Shown piece after piece: positions 37,389-46,576 of a DNA stretch of 64,000 nucleotides (position 1 is its first letter; each line of letters begins with the position of its first letter). The notes beneath the pieces were generated by a model. That model did no database searches. It was given only the letters and a program-made list of their open reading frames with translations, and had not been told where the DNA came from. The position numbers and the translations under genes were made by a program. Source of the stretch: Rhizobium sp. L51/94 (GTDB lineage: Bacteria; Pseudomonadota; Alphaproteobacteria; Rhizobiales; Rhizobiaceae); assembly GCF_019355555.1 (NCBI RefSeq), contig NZ_CP072141.1, positions 2,784,001 to 2,848,000 of the forward strand, in the 5' to 3' direction.

Positions 37389-38357
37389 TCAGCTGGCTTT
37401 AGGGTGCCAGACGATGTCGCTGACCTTGAGCTTCTTCGGCACGATGCCGAGGCTGTAGAAATCGTCCGCCAAAGCCTGCTGGTAGGCAAGCGCCGCGTCC
37501 GGCATCAGCGAGACCTTGCCGAGGTCAGCCTTGCTGCGGGTCAGCGTGACGCGAGTGATCGGCTCCGGCACGCCGGTGATCTGCGCCAGCGCCGTCACCG
37601 TTGCATCGAGATTGGTCTGCGCCGCGGCACCGACCTTGGCCAGTTCGTCGATGACGTCGGCAATCACCTCTGGGTTCTTGGCCGTGAAGCCGCCGTTGCC
37701 GAGGAAATAGCCCCAGTTGTCGATGATGCCCTCGGAGGTGGTCAGCACGCGTGTCTGCGGATCGGCCTCTGTGACGGCAAAGTAGGGATCCCAGATCGCC
37801 CAGGCATCGATGCTGCCGTTCTTGAAAGCAGCAGCGGCGTCCGGTGGCGCCAGATCCACCTCCGTGATGTCAGAGACCGTCAGGCCGCCCTTGCGCAATA
37901 CCTGGATGGCGAAGTTGTGGCCGCTGGAACCGCGCTTGTAGGCGAGTTTCTTGCCCTTCAGATCCTCGATCTTCTGGATCGGCGAATCCTTGTGCACCAG
38001 CAGGCCGTGAAAGGCGGCCGGCCCCTGATAGGCACCGACATAGAGGAGGTCACGACCGGCGGCCTGCGCGAATAGCGGCGGCACGTCGCCGGTGATCCCG
38101 AAATCGATGGCGCCCGCCCCGATGGCTTCGAGCAGCGGCGGCCCCGAGGTAAACTCGTTCCACTCGACGGTCACGCCCTTGCCGGCCAGGCGCTTCTCCA
38201 GCGCGCCGCTTTTCTTGGCGAGTGGCACCACGCCGAATTTCTGCCAGCCGACCCTCAGCGTCGTGCCGGTGGCGGCGCTCGCCCCCCTCACCTGCGGAAG
38301 GATGGCAGCAGAAGCGGCTGCACCGAAAAGCCCAAGCGTCTGTCTGCGGGTAATCAT
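37389..38357 (-). CDS. ssuA: Aliphatic sulfonate-binding periplasmic protein, copy 1
   Basis: A 322-residue binding protein. The twin-arginine-like start ([16 protein letters not shown]) is followed by a SsuA/TauA-type fold: [48 protein letters not shown] and [17 protein letters not shown]. It delivers sulfonates to SsuBC. It is clearly a tandem paralogue of the gene at 38532-39500, with the same length and motifs. Confidence 0.9.
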   Translation of the reverse strand: MITRRQTLGLFGAAASAAILPQVRGASAATGTTLRVGWQKFGVVPLAKKSGALEKRLAGKGVTVEWNEFTSGPPLLEAIGAGAIDFGITGDVPPLFAQAAGRDLLYVGAYQGPAAFHGLLVHKDSPIQKIEDLKGKKLAYKRGSSGHNFAIQVLRKGGLTVSDITEVDLAPPDAAAAFKNGSIDAWAIWDPYFAVTEADPQTRVLTTSEGIIDNWGYFLGNGGFTAKNPEVIADVIDELAKVGAAAQTNLDATVTALAQITGVPEPITRVTLTRSKADLGKVSLMPDAALAYQQALADDFYSLGIVPKKLKVSDIVWHPKAS

Positions 38358-38531
38358 CGAAGTGCCTCATAAAAATTCGCAACCGGATCCCTATCCGGCA
38401 AGTTCATAGTGTCATGGTCGCGGCGCAAGATCGAAGCCGCGGTTTCCCAACCGCAGCAAGGTCTTAGAATAATTTTGCTTGAAGTCGGGCTCCGGCATTG
38501 TCAGGGAAGCGTCTGCATGAGGCTTGCAAAC

Positions 38532-39500
38532 TCAACTCGCCTTCGGCCGCCAGACGATATCGCTGACATTGAGCTTCTTCGGCACGATGCCCAGACCATA
38601 GAATTCCTCGGCCAGCGATTGCTGGTAGGCAACCGCTGCATCTGTCATCGTCGAGACGCTGCCGAGATCCGCGCCGGGCCGCGTCAGCGTCACCCGCGTC
38701 ACGTCGGCCGGCACACCGGTGATGCCGGAGAGCGCCGCCACGGTGTCCTCGAGTTGCCCCTGTGCCGCAGCACCCACCTTTGCCAGTTCGTCGATGACGG
38801 CAGACACGAGCTGCGGGTTGCTCGTCGTATAGTCGCCATTGGCGAGGAAAAACGAATAACTGTCGACGATACCCCGCGCCGTCGCCAGCACGCGGGTCTG
38901 GGGATCGGCCTCGGCAATCGCCAGATAGGGATCCCAGATCGACCAGGCATCGATGCTGCCGGTCTTGAAGGCGGCAGCCGCATCCGAGGGCGACAGGTCG
39001 ATCGGCTCGACATCTGAAGGCGTCAGGCCTGCCTTTTGCAGGGCCTTGACAGCAACGTTGTGGGCGCTGGAGCCACGCTTGAAGGCAAGCTTCTTGCCCT
39101 TGAGGTCGGCAAGCGACTTGATCGACGAATCCGCCCGCACCAGTATGGCAGAGCCTTCCGGGCTGCCGCGATAGAGCCCGACATAAAGGAGATTGCCATT
39201 CGCCGCCTGGGCAAACAGCGGCGGGACATCGCCGGTTGCGCCGAAATCCAGCGCGCCGGCCCCGAGTGCTTCCAGCAGAGGCGGCCCCGAGGTGAACTCC
39301 GACCATTCGACCGAAACACCTTGCCCCGCCAGCCGCTTCTCCAGCGCTCCCTGGCGCTTGGCCAGCGCCAGCACGCCGTTCTTCTGCCAGCCGATGCGCA
39401 GCTGCTTGGCGGCTGCGGCGCGTGCGATGCCGCCGAGCGGTAGAAGCGATGTAGCGGCGACGGCGCCCAAAAGCCCGAGTGTCTGTCTGCGCGATATCAT
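38532..39500 (-). CDS. Aliphatic sulfonate-binding periplasmic protein, copy 2
   Basis: A 322-residue paralogue of the downstream ssuA with the same architecture. Its N-terminus is SRRQTLGLLGAVAATS, followed by LRIGWQKNGVLALAKRQ and [24 protein letters not shown]. The C-terminus NVSDIVWRPKAS closely matches copy 1 ([12 protein letters not shown]). It is the promoter-proximal gene of the ssu operon, with AGGAGATGTGAC before the ATG. Divergence in the ligand-facing parts suggests a different sulfonate range, which is inference. Confidence 0.88.
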   Translation of the reverse strand: MISRRQTLGLLGAVAATSLLPLGGIARAAAAKQLRIGWQKNGVLALAKRQGALEKRLAGQGVSVEWSEFTSGPPLLEALGAGALDFGATGDVPPLFAQAANGNLLYVGLYRGSPEGSAILVRADSSIKSLADLKGKKLAFKRGSSAHNVAVKALQKAGLTPSDVEPIDLSPSDAAAAFKTGSIDAWSIWDPYLAIAEADPQTRVLATARGIVDSYSFFLANGDYTTSNPQLVSAVIDELAKVGAAAQGQLEDTVAALSGITGVPADVTRVTLTRPGADLGSVSTMTDAAVAYQQSLAEEFYGLGIVPKKLNVSDIVWRPKAS

Positions 39501-39731
39501 GTCACATCTCCTTGCGTCAGCATTCTGCTGCCATGGCCCCTACACTGGAGAAATCTAGTCGGCTTATCGACAAAGGATTTTGTGAAATTCACCGACTTCG
39601 TCGAAATTTGCTTCTGCGGAAAGCGACAATTGCGAAATCAGCGCCCTCGCTCGTCCCCTGACGCCAAACGGCCTTTCCTGGATTTCGGCTTTCAGCTAAT
39701 GCTCTGGCGAAATCTGAGAAGGAATGTACGC

Positions 39732-40604
39732 ATGTCGAATGTCACTTTCATCGGCCTCGGGGTCATGGGCTATCCGATGGCCGGACATCTCGCCGTCAAG
39801 GGCGGACACACCGTCACCGTCTATAACCGGACGGCTGCCAAGGCCGAGGCCTGGGTGAAGCAATATGGCGGCAAATCCGCTGCCACCCCGGCAGATGCCG
39901 CAAGGGACGCCGACTTCGTCTTTACCTGCGTCGGCAATGACGACGATCTGCGCTCCGTCACCACCGCCGAGAATGGCGTGTTCTCCGGCATGAAGCCCGG
40001 GGCAATCCTGATCGATAACACCACAGCCAGTGCCGAAGTCGCACGCGAACTCGATGCCGCCGCAAAAGCCAAGGGCTGCCATTTCATCGATGCTCCGGTG
40101 TCCGGTGGCCAGGCCGGTGCCGAGAACGGCGTGCTCACCGTCATGTGCGGTGGCGAAGCTGCGGTGTTCGAAAAGGCAAAGCCGGTGATCGACGCCTATG
40201 CCCGCATGGTCGGGCTCATGGGCGATGTCGGCGCCGGCCAGTTGACCAAGATGATCAACCAGATCTGCATCGCCGGCCTCGTCCAGGGCCTGGCCGAAGG
40301 CATCCATTTCGGCCAGAAGGCCGGGCTCGACATCGAGAAGGTGGTCGAGGTGATCTCCAAGGGCGCTGCCGGCTCCTGGCAGATGGAAAACCGCCACAAG
40401 ACGATGATGGCCGGCAAATACGATTTCGGCTTCGCCGTCGACTGGATGCGCAAGGATCTCGACATCGTCCTCAGCGAAGCCCGCCGCAACGGTGCAACGC
40501 TGCCCGTGACGGCGCTGGTGGATCAATTCTATGGAGAAGTCCAGGCGATGGGTGGCAAGCGATGGGACACGTCGTCGCTGCTGGCCCGGCTGGAAAAGAA
40601 GTAG
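39732..40604 (+). CDS. NAD(P)-dependent beta-hydroxyacid dehydrogenase (3-hydroxyisobutyrate dehydrogenase family)
   Basis: A 290-residue cytoplasmic oxidoreductase. The Rossmann start FIGLGVMGYPMAGHL is near 5-19. The substrate-binding stretch FIDAPVSGGQAGAENG is near 119-134, and the catalytic Lys is in GQLTKMINQ. Candidates include 3-hydroxyisobutyrate, tartronate semialdehyde and related reductases; the sequence does not decide. AAGGAATGTACGC precedes the ATG. The open frame upstream of 39732 lacks similarity. It is divergent from the ssu operon. Confidence 0.87.
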   Translation: MSNVTFIGLGVMGYPMAGHLAVKGGHTVTVYNRTAAKAEAWVKQYGGKSAATPADAARDADFVFTCVGNDDDLRSVTTAENGVFSGMKPGAILIDNTTASAEVARELDAAAKAKGCHFIDAPVSGGQAGAENGVLTVMCGGEAAVFEKAKPVIDAYARMVGLMGDVGAGQLTKMINQICIAGLVQGLAEGIHFGQKAGLDIEKVVEVISKGAAGSWQMENRHKTMMAGKYDFGFAVDWMRKDLDIVLSEARRNGATLPVTALVDQFYGEVQAMGGKRWDTSSLLARLEKK

Positions 40605-40651
40605 GCTGCACCGGAGGCCGGCAAAAAGCCCAGGGCCTCGACGCCACAAGC

Positions 40652-40687
40652 GAAAAAGGCAGCGCGCACCGGCACGCTGCCCTTTTC
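40652..40687. terminator. Bidirectional terminator between the dehydrogenase and the Lrp-family gene
   Basis: AAAAAGGCAGCG and CGCTGCCCTTTT flank an inner imperfect stem. A-run and T-run arms make it an intrinsic terminator for both converging genes. Confidence 0.82.
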
Positions 40688-40689
40688 CG

Positions 40690-41178
40690 TTATTCGTCGT
40701 TCGACTTGCTGGCGTCGAGCAGCATATAGTCGAGCGGCAGTTGCGTCGAATACTTGATCTGCTCCATGGCAAACACCGACGACACGTCGCGGATTTCGAT
40801 CTTGGCGATCATCCGCTTGTAGAACGCGTCATAGGCGGCAATATCGGGCACGACGACGCGCAGCAGGTAGTCGACGTCACCGCTCATGCGGTAGAATTCC
40901 ACCACTTCCGGAAATTCGGAAACCACCTCGGAAAAACGCTTCAGCCATTCGATCGAGTGGCTGGCCGTCCGGATCGAGACAAAGACGGTGACCTTGGTAT
41001 TGACCTTGACGGGGTCGAGCAGCGCGACGCGGCCACGGATGACGCCGTCTTCTTCCATCTTCTGGATACGCCGCCAGCAGGGCGTCGTCGACAGCCCGAC
41101 CTTCTTGGCGAGATCTGCGACGGCAAGCGTTGAATCTTCCTGCAGAAGCCGCAGGATCTTTCTATCTAGACGATCCAT
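40690..41178 (-). CDS. Lrp/AsnC-family transcriptional regulator
   Basis: A 162-residue regulator. The winged helix-turn-helix is at about 4-62 (LDRKILRLLQEDSTLAVADLAKKVGLSTTPCWRRIQKM). An AsnC ligand/oligomerisation domain follows (about 70-150), with GDVDYLLRVVVPDIAAYDAF. It likely senses an amino acid; the target is unknown. The start at 41178 has AAAAGGACATTGGGG upstream. The short upstream region holds AATATATT and TTTCGAAAA, which could be autoregulatory sites. Confidence 0.9.
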   Translation of the reverse strand: MDRLDRKILRLLQEDSTLAVADLAKKVGLSTTPCWRRIQKMEEDGVIRGRVALLDPVKVNTKVTVFVSIRTASHSIEWLKRFSEVVSEFPEVVEFYRMSGDVDYLLRVVVPDIAAYDAFYKRMIAKIEIRDVSSVFAMEQIKYSTQLPLDYMLLDASKSNDE

Positions 41179-41246
41179 CCCCAATGTCCTTTTTCGAAAT
41201 ATATTCTGTCTATAGCGCGATTCCGGGGAAAGAAAAGAACATGATT

Positions 41247-41900
41247 TCAGAAAGTGAGGGTTTTCACCCGATTTTGCAACACCGGCAGCAAATCGCTCTC
41301 GAACCACGGGTGGCGCTTCAGCCAGCCACTGTTGCGCCAGCTCGGATGCGGAAGCGGCATCACCGCGGGCCCCTCATTGGTCAAAACATAACGCTTCCAT
41401 GCAGATACCGTCTCCGTCATCGACGCCATCCTTGAAGGCCCGAGGTGAAAGGCTTGCGCATACTGGCCGATTGCCAGCACCAGCTCGATCTGCGGCATGG
41501 CATCCAGCACGGTCCGGCGCCACGCCGGCGCGCATTCACGCCGGGGCGGCAAGTCGCTGCCGGCAGCGTCGTAGCCGGGAAAGCAAAAGCCCATGGGGAC
41601 GATGGCAAAGCGATCGCGATCGTAGAACGCCGCCCGGTCCACCCCCAGCCATTGTCGCAGCCGGTCGCCGGATGCATCTTCGAACGGCAGGCCACTTTGG
41701 TGCACCCGCAATCCCGGCGCCTGTCCTGCGATCAGGATGCGCGCCTTGGACGAGACGACCACCACCGGGCGCGGCTCGTGCGGCAGACGATACTCGATGC
41801 CCCGCGCCGGACTATCGCGACAGATACGACATCCGGCGATCGCAATACGCAGGCCCTCGAGCCGCTCTTCTCTTCCTGCTCCGAAATCCGTCATCGCCAT
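41247..41900 (-). CDS. Uracil-DNA glycosylase family protein
   Basis: About 217 residues. The glycosylase-superfamily fold shows ILIAGQAPGLRVHQSGLPFEDASG near 55-78, a VLAIGQYAQAFH strand, and PLPHPSWRNSGW near 180, matching the PHPS(x)RN substrate-contact motif. Unlike family 4 enzymes, an obvious four-cysteine iron-sulfur pattern is absent. The base specificity is therefore open. Its start (ATG 41900) lies inside the end of the upstream nuclease gene, a 10-base overlap, which implies coupling. Confidence 0.8.
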   Translation of the reverse strand: MAMTDFGAGREERLEGLRIAIAGCRICRDSPARGIEYRLPHEPRPVVVVSSKARILIAGQAPGLRVHQSGLPFEDASGDRLRQWLGVDRAAFYDRDRFAIVPMGFCFPGYDAAGSDLPPRRECAPAWRRTVLDAMPQIELVLAIGQYAQAFHLGPSRMASMTETVSAWKRYVLTNEGPAVMPLPHPSWRNSGWLKRHPWFESDLLPVLQNRVKTLTF

Positions 41901-42457
41901 CCCATGAGGTCGCGGACATACTCGCCGATACCAGCCAGCGGATCGCGGCTCGACTGTGCTGCACCGCCATCGCGCCGATAATCCCGGGGTCGCTCGAAAC
42001 TGCCCGCCCACAGCCCTGCCTTGGCGTCACGCGCCTCTGCCTCCTCAGCCTCGTAGGCGCCATAGCCGACAGCCATGCCGCGACGAACCATCTCGGCATT
42101 GACGTCGAGCCCGCCGACGCTGCAGGTGACGAGAAGCCGGTCATAGCGGTCCCGTTGCCGGCCCCGGCACTCGACCGGGCCGGCAGCCAGCATCTTCGAA
42201 AGCGCATCCCGCGCCACCTGCCCGCAATCCCAGGATCGGGAATCGCGCTGGCATTGCTGCCGCAATTCCGGCGCATCGATGCCGACCAGGCGAAATCGCC
42301 CTCCCTCGCGCTTCAGACTATCGCCGTCGACGACCGAAAAATTACCGTTTGCAACCGTTTCCGGCTGAAGGTTCAACTTGAATGCGAGGAGGCCCAGCAA
42401 GCCCAGAAACGCAAATGCCATGAGGCTATCGCCCCACAGACCACGGGGCTTCGCCAC
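41891..42457 (-). CDS. Thermonuclease (staphylococcal nuclease-like) family protein, membrane-anchored
   Basis: A 188-residue SNase-fold protein. An N-terminal hydrophobic segment (LMAFAFLGLLGLLAFKL) would anchor or export it. The catalytic pattern is FRLVGIDAPE (Arg, Asp, Glu) with a second Arg in RQRDRYDRLLV. Two Cys pairs may form disulfides, consistent with export. The GTG at 42457 is chosen because AAGGAGGCCGAAAG is a near-perfect ribosome site; an upstream in-frame start exists at 42514. It overlaps the glycosylase gene. Confidence 0.85.
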   Translation of the reverse strand: MAKPRGLWGDSLMAFAFLGLLGLLAFKLNLQPETVANGNFSVVDGDSLKREGGRFRLVGIDAPELRQQCQRDSRSWDCGQVARDALSKMLAAGPVECRGRQRDRYDRLLVTCSVGGLDVNAEMVRRGMAVGYGAYEAEEAEARDAKAGLWAGSFERPRDYRRDGGAAQSSRDPLAGIGEYVRDLMGWR

Positions 42458-42576
42458 CTTTCGGCCTCCTTGAAAAACAACTCGTTTGCGAAGATGGCAA
42501 ACAAAACCTTGCATGGCAGCATCTTCTTAAGGATTCCGGCATACGCTTTGGCCATCTTCAGAGCAAGTATGTGCAC

Positions 42577-44103
42577 ATGAGTACCGGCACCAGCATCTCC
42601 TCGGACAAGATCATTGTTGATCGGTCGCGAAGCCATCGCAACAAGGCGGTGTCCAAAGCCGTGCGCGAAACGCGCGAGCGTTTGCAATCCGGTCATATCG
42701 GCAGTTTCGACCGCGAATTGCTCTCCATGTACATCGGCAACATGCTTCAGGGCGCCACGCTCGTTCCGCTGTTCGTCATTGTCGTCTCGGCGCTTGGCCT
42801 CTACCTCACCCACGACATCGGCTTTCTTGCCTGGGCGTTGCTGACGCTGAGCGCCCATGCCGTCAACCTCGTGCTCGGCCAACGCGCCAGCCGCAAGCAG
42901 CTGACCGTCGAGACCGCCCAGAAGTGGCGGCGGGTGCTGCTGTTCGGGCAGGTTCTGGTCGGCTGTTGCTGGGCTGCCTTTGCCATGAAGGGCTGCGACA
43001 CCTGCGACGGCGACGGCTTCCTGCTCTACAAGGGCGCCACCCTGCTGGTCGCGCTCTGCGTCATGGCGATGTCCAATTTCTTGCTGCCACGCAGCGTCCT
43101 CTATGCCTTCGTACCAACCACGATTGCGCTCGCCCTGAGAGCCTTACTGACGCGCGACCTGCTCGATATCAGCCTCGCCTCGACCTTTGCCGCAGCCGTC
43201 GTGTTTTTCGTCTTCATCGGCAACCGGATGTTCCAGTTCAACCTGAAGATCCTGTTTTTCCAGTCGGAAAAGGATAACCTGATCGCCGAACTCGAGGTTG
43301 CCAAATCCATGTCGGATGAGGCAAGGCGCCGCGCCGAGGAGGCAAACCTGGCCAAATCGCGCTTCCTCGCCTCGATGTCGCACGAATTGCGCACGCCGCT
43401 GAACGCCATCCTCGGCTTTTCCGAGGTGATGTCGGCCGAGGTCATGGGGCCGCTCAACAACCCGACCTACAAGGAATACACCGACGACATCCACCGCTCC
43501 GGCCAGCACCTTCTCAACCTGATCAACGAAATCCTCGACCTGTCGCGCATCGAAGCCGGCAAATACGACCTGAGCGAAGAGGCAATCTCGCTGCTCGACG
43601 TCGCCGAGGATTGCATCGGCATGGTGCAGCTACGGGCTCGCGGCAAGAACATCTCGATCTCGCAGCAGTTCGAGGGATCGCTGCCATCCGTCTGGGCAGA
43701 TGAAAAATCTCTCCGCCAGGTGATCCTCAACCTGCTGTCGAATGCCGTCAAGTTTACGCCGCAGGGCGGCGAAGTGGTGGTCAAGGTCGGCTGGACACTC
43801 AGCGGCGGCCAGTATGTCTCGATCAAGGACAACGGCCCGGGCATTCCCGAAGAGGAGATCCCGATCGTGCTTTCGGCTTTCGGCCAGGGCTCCATCGCCA
43901 TCAAGAGCGCCGAACAGGGCACCGGCCTCGGCCTGCCCATCGTCCAGGCGATCCTTGCCAAGCACGACGGTCAGTTCATCCTGAAATCCAAACTGCGCGA
44001 AGGCACCGAAGTCATCGCCATCCTCCCCGCCAAGCGCGTCCTCCAGACCCTCCCCGCCGAACAAACCCCTTCGATCGACAAGAAACGCCGGAGTTTTGCG
44101 TGA
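42577..44103 (+). CDS. Membrane-bound sensor histidine kinase
   Basis: A 508-residue kinase. Basic N-terminus, then about six membrane helices (50-225). A short coiled coil (235-262) leads to the HisKA dimerisation domain with SMSHELRTPLNAILGFSEVM; the phospho-accepting His is near 269. The HATPase domain carries NLLSNAVKFTPQGG, DNGPGIPEEEI and GTGLGLPIV. The kinase core resembles the alphaproteobacterial PleC/DivJ/PdhS group. A Cys-rich loop between helices (GCDTCDGDG) is odd. No response regulator is adjacent, so it is an orphan kinase. Confidence 0.88.
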   Translation: MSTGTSISSDKIIVDRSRSHRNKAVSKAVRETRERLQSGHIGSFDRELLSMYIGNMLQGATLVPLFVIVVSALGLYLTHDIGFLAWALLTLSAHAVNLVLGQRASRKQLTVETAQKWRRVLLFGQVLVGCCWAAFAMKGCDTCDGDGFLLYKGATLLVALCVMAMSNFLLPRSVLYAFVPTTIALALRALLTRDLLDISLASTFAAAVVFFVFIGNRMFQFNLKILFFQSEKDNLIAELEVAKSMSDEARRRAEEANLAKSRFLASMSHELRTPLNAILGFSEVMSAEVMGPLNNPTYKEYTDDIHRSGQHLLNLINEILDLSRIEAGKYDLSEEAISLLDVAEDCIGMVQLRARGKNISISQQFEGSLPSVWADEKSLRQVILNLLSNAVKFTPQGGEVVVKVGWTLSGGQYVSIKDNGPGIPEEEIPIVLSAFGQGSIAIKSAEQGTGLGLPIVQAILAKHDGQFILKSKLREGTEVIAILPAKRVLQTLPAEQTPSIDKKRRSFA

Positions 44104-44487
44104 TCACCCGAGCCAGTAGTGGCTGAACACGGTGAAGGCGAGGTGGAGGCCGCAGGCGACGAGCATGCAGAAGACGGCGAAGGAGCCCAGGTCCTTCGCG
44201 TGTTTGCCGACGTTCGAGAGCTCCGGCGAGATGCGGTCGATGACCTCTTCGACTGCCGTATTCAGTGCTTCGGCTGCGAACAGTCCGAGGAACAGGAAGA
44301 TCGACACCAGGATATCGGAAAGCCGCGTGCCGGTGGCAACGAGGATGATTTGCGCGACGACGAAGAACAGTAGTTCCTGCCGGAAGGCCGCTTCCTTCAG
44401 CAGGCGGCGAAAACCTCCCCAGGAATAGCCGGCGGCGGCGAAGAAGTGTCGGACGCCGGTTTCCTTGGTCACTGCTGATTTCGACAA
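44104..44487 (-). CDS. dgkA: Diacylglycerol kinase
   Basis: A 127-residue integral membrane enzyme phosphorylating diacylglycerol to phosphatidate. Three helices and the catalytic stretch AAEALNTAVEEVIDRI near 69-84 match DgkA, whose E. coli form has 122 residues. In rhizobia it recycles diacylglycerol released when glucans are modified with phosphoglycerol. The start appears to be TTG at 44487, with GGAGAACGCGCAC upstream. Its stop directly abuts that of the histidine kinase gene (44103/44104). Confidence 0.9.
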   Translation of the reverse strand: MSKSAVTKETGVRHFFAAAGYSWGGFRRLLKEAAFRQELLFFVVAQIILVATGTRLSDILVSIFLFLGLFAAEALNTAVEEVIDRISPELSNVGKHAKDLGSFAVFCMLVACGLHLAFTVFSHYWLG

Positions 44488-44618
44488 GTGCGCGTTCTCC
44501 GGCCATCGCGTTCAGAAGCGTTGCGCATACAGAACCCGCAGCTGCAATTCAAGATGCCGCAGCCCCCCGATCCCACCTGTCTATGCTGCCGGTCCATGTC
44601 ACCGGTCGTTGCTGCCGG

Positions 44619-45647
44619 TCAGTGGGTGTGGCTGTGTCCGTCGCTGACGCCGGCGGCTGCAAACGTCGCCATGCCGGAGTGGCAGGCGGCTGCGGCCTTG
44701 ACGATGCCGGCGGCAAGCGCTGCGCCGGTGCCCTCGCCGAGCCGCATGCCGAGGGCCAGAAGCGGTGTCTTGCCGAGCTTCTCGATCGCCTTCATATGGC
44801 CCGGCTCGCCGGAGACGTGGCCGATCAGGCAGTGGTCGAGGGCAGCGGGATTGGCAGCCTTGAGGATCGCGCCTGCCGCCGTCGCCACATAGCCGTCGAG
44901 GATGACGGGAATGCGCTCGACGCGGGCGGCAAGGATGGCGCCCGCCATAGCCGCGATCTCGCGACCGCCGAGACGACGCAGGATTTCCAGCGGATCGGAC
45001 AAATGGTCGCGGTGCAGCGCCACAGCCTTTTCGACGGCCGCGGTCTTGCGCTGCAGCATCTCACCCTCAGACCCCGTGCCAGGCCCCACCCAGTCGGCAG
45101 CGGTGCCGCCGTAGAGTGCATAGTTGATTGCCGCCGCGATGGTCGTGTTGCCGATGCCCATTTCGCCGATGCAGAGAAGATCCGTGCCGCCGGCGATGGC
45201 CTCCATGCCGAAAGCCATGGTCGCCGCACAGTCGCGCTCGGACAGCGCCGCCTCCTCCGTGATATCGCCGGTCGGGTATTCCAAGGCCAGGTCGAAAACC
45301 TTGAGGCCAAGGTCGTAGGCGACGCAGATCTGGTTGATCGCCGCGCCGCCGGCCGCGAAATTCTCGACCATCTGTTGCGTGACCTCAGGCGGAAATGGCG
45401 TGATTCCCTGGCGCGTGACACCGTGATTGCCGGCAAAGATCGCCACCAGCGGCCGGGTGACCGAGGGTTTGCGGCCACTCCAGGCTGCCAGCCAGAAGGC
45501 GATTTCCTCGAGCCGGCCGAGAGAGCCGCGCGGCTTGGTCAACTGCGCATCGCGCTCGCGCGCATCGACAAGCGCCCGTTGGTCGGGACCCGGCAGATCG
45601 CGCAGCAGCGCACGGAAATCGTCGAAGGGAAGGCCGCTGACGCTCAT
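44619..45647 (-). CDS. cobT: Nicotinate-nucleotide-dimethylbenzimidazole phosphoribosyltransferase
   Basis: A 342-residue enzyme that activates dimethylbenzimidazole, the BluB product, to alpha-ribazole phosphate for the cobalamin lower ligand (CobT; named CobU in Pseudomonas denitrificans). LTKPRGSLGRLEEIAFWLAAW near 35-55, FAGNHGVTRQGITPFPPEVT near 78-97, GEMGIGNTT and a Gly-rich C-terminus fit the family. The ATG at 45647 is chosen; the frame upstream is unsupported. It is divergent from cobV, and no riboswitch is seen in the 125-base gap. Confidence 0.93.
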   Translation of the reverse strand: MSVSGLPFDDFRALLRDLPGPDQRALVDARERDAQLTKPRGSLGRLEEIAFWLAAWSGRKPSVTRPLVAIFAGNHGVTRQGITPFPPEVTQQMVENFAAGGAAINQICVAYDLGLKVFDLALEYPTGDITEEAALSERDCAATMAFGMEAIAGGTDLLCIGEMGIGNTTIAAAINYALYGGTAADWVGPGTGSEGEMLQRKTAAVEKAVALHRDHLSDPLEILRRLGGREIAAMAGAILAARVERIPVILDGYVATAAGAILKAANPAALDHCLIGHVSGEPGHMKAIEKLGKTPLLALGMRLGEGTGAALAAGIVKAAAACHSGMATFAAAGVSDGHSHTH

Positions 45648-45772
45648 CGTTGTGGTTCCTTGTCTTTTGGTCGCAAATCGGCTTTTTTTGCTGGCCACTC
45701 TCTTAATCACGGAAGCCGGCGCGAACAACTGCAAAAGCGTCGCGGCTCTCGCCTTCACAAGGACCCACCACC

Positions 45773-46567
45773 ATCGCCAGGCTACAAGCCATCACCGCCT
45801 ACGCCACAGATATCGCCCGCGCTGTCGGCTTCCTCAGCCGCATTCGCATGCCGGATGCCGTCTTCCATGGCCATGACGGCAATCTCGGGAAGGTTGCCCG
45901 CGCTTTCCCGGCTGCCGGCGCGCTCATCGCGCTCCCCGCAGCCCTGCTGTTCGGCGTGCTCACTGTAGGCGATGTCGATCCGTTGCTGGCTGCGCTTCTG
46001 GCGCTCGGCCTGCAGACGCTGCTGTCGGGCGCCCTGCACGAGGATGGCCTCAGCGACGCCGCCGACGGGCTCGGCGGCGGACGCGATGCGGAGCGGGCGC
46101 TCGCCATCATGAAGGACAGCCGCATCGGCACCTACGGCGCAGTGGCGCTGATACTCTCCTTCGCCCTGCGCGCCGCAGCCCTTGCCGCCATCGCACGCGG
46201 TCTGCCTCCTCTTGCGGCAGCCCTGACGTTGCCCGCAACCGCCGCCCTCAGCCGCGCCGCGCTGGTCTGGCACTGGCACCGTCTTCCGGTCGCAAGGCCC
46301 GATGGCGTCGCTGTCGCCGCCGGCCAGCCGGACAGCGAGGCAACCCTCGTAGCGGTCGTAAGCGGCGTGCTGCTCGGCGCGCTGCTGCTCTGGCAGAGCC
46401 TGACGACAATCGCCCTTCTCGACGTCATCGGCCTTGGCGTCGTCGTCACCCTGGCATTCACCGCCTATGTCCGGCGCAGGCTTTCCGGCCACACTGGCGA
46501 CACCATCGGCGCGACACAGCAGATTTGCGAAATCGCCATTCTCTGCGCCCTTGCCATGGCCGTCTGA
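45773..46567 (+). CDS. cobV: Adenosylcobinamide-GDP ribazoletransferase (cobalamin synthase), non-canonical start
   Basis: This membrane enzyme joins adenosylcobinamide-GDP to alpha-ribazole, the last assembly step of cobalamin (CobV, also called CobS). [13 protein letters not shown] opens the family core, then [56 protein letters not shown] and several helices. The first ATG (45848) would remove the conserved FLSR segment. The frame is open upstream without ATG, GTG or TTG back to a stop near 45703. ATC at 45773 is the best candidate start: AAGGA lies nine bases upstream and it gives 264 residues, normal for the family. The start is therefore uncertain. Confidence 0.85.
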   Translation: MARLQAITAYATDIARAVGFLSRIRMPDAVFHGHDGNLGKVARAFPAAGALIALPAALLFGVLTVGDVDPLLAALLALGLQTLLSGALHEDGLSDAADGLGGGRDAERALAIMKDSRIGTYGAVALILSFALRAAALAAIARGLPPLAAALTLPATAALSRAALVWHWHRLPVARPDGVAVAAGQPDSEATLVAVVSGVLLGALLLWQSLTTIALLDVIGLGVVVTLAFTAYVRRRLSGHTGDTIGATQQICEIAILCALAMAV

Positions 46568-46576
46568 AACCCCGAT

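Noticed and set aside
45648..45772. Possible second cobalamin riboswitch between cobT and cobV
   Set aside because: No B12 box or GCCACTG-type block on either strand, and the gap is too short for a full aptamer.
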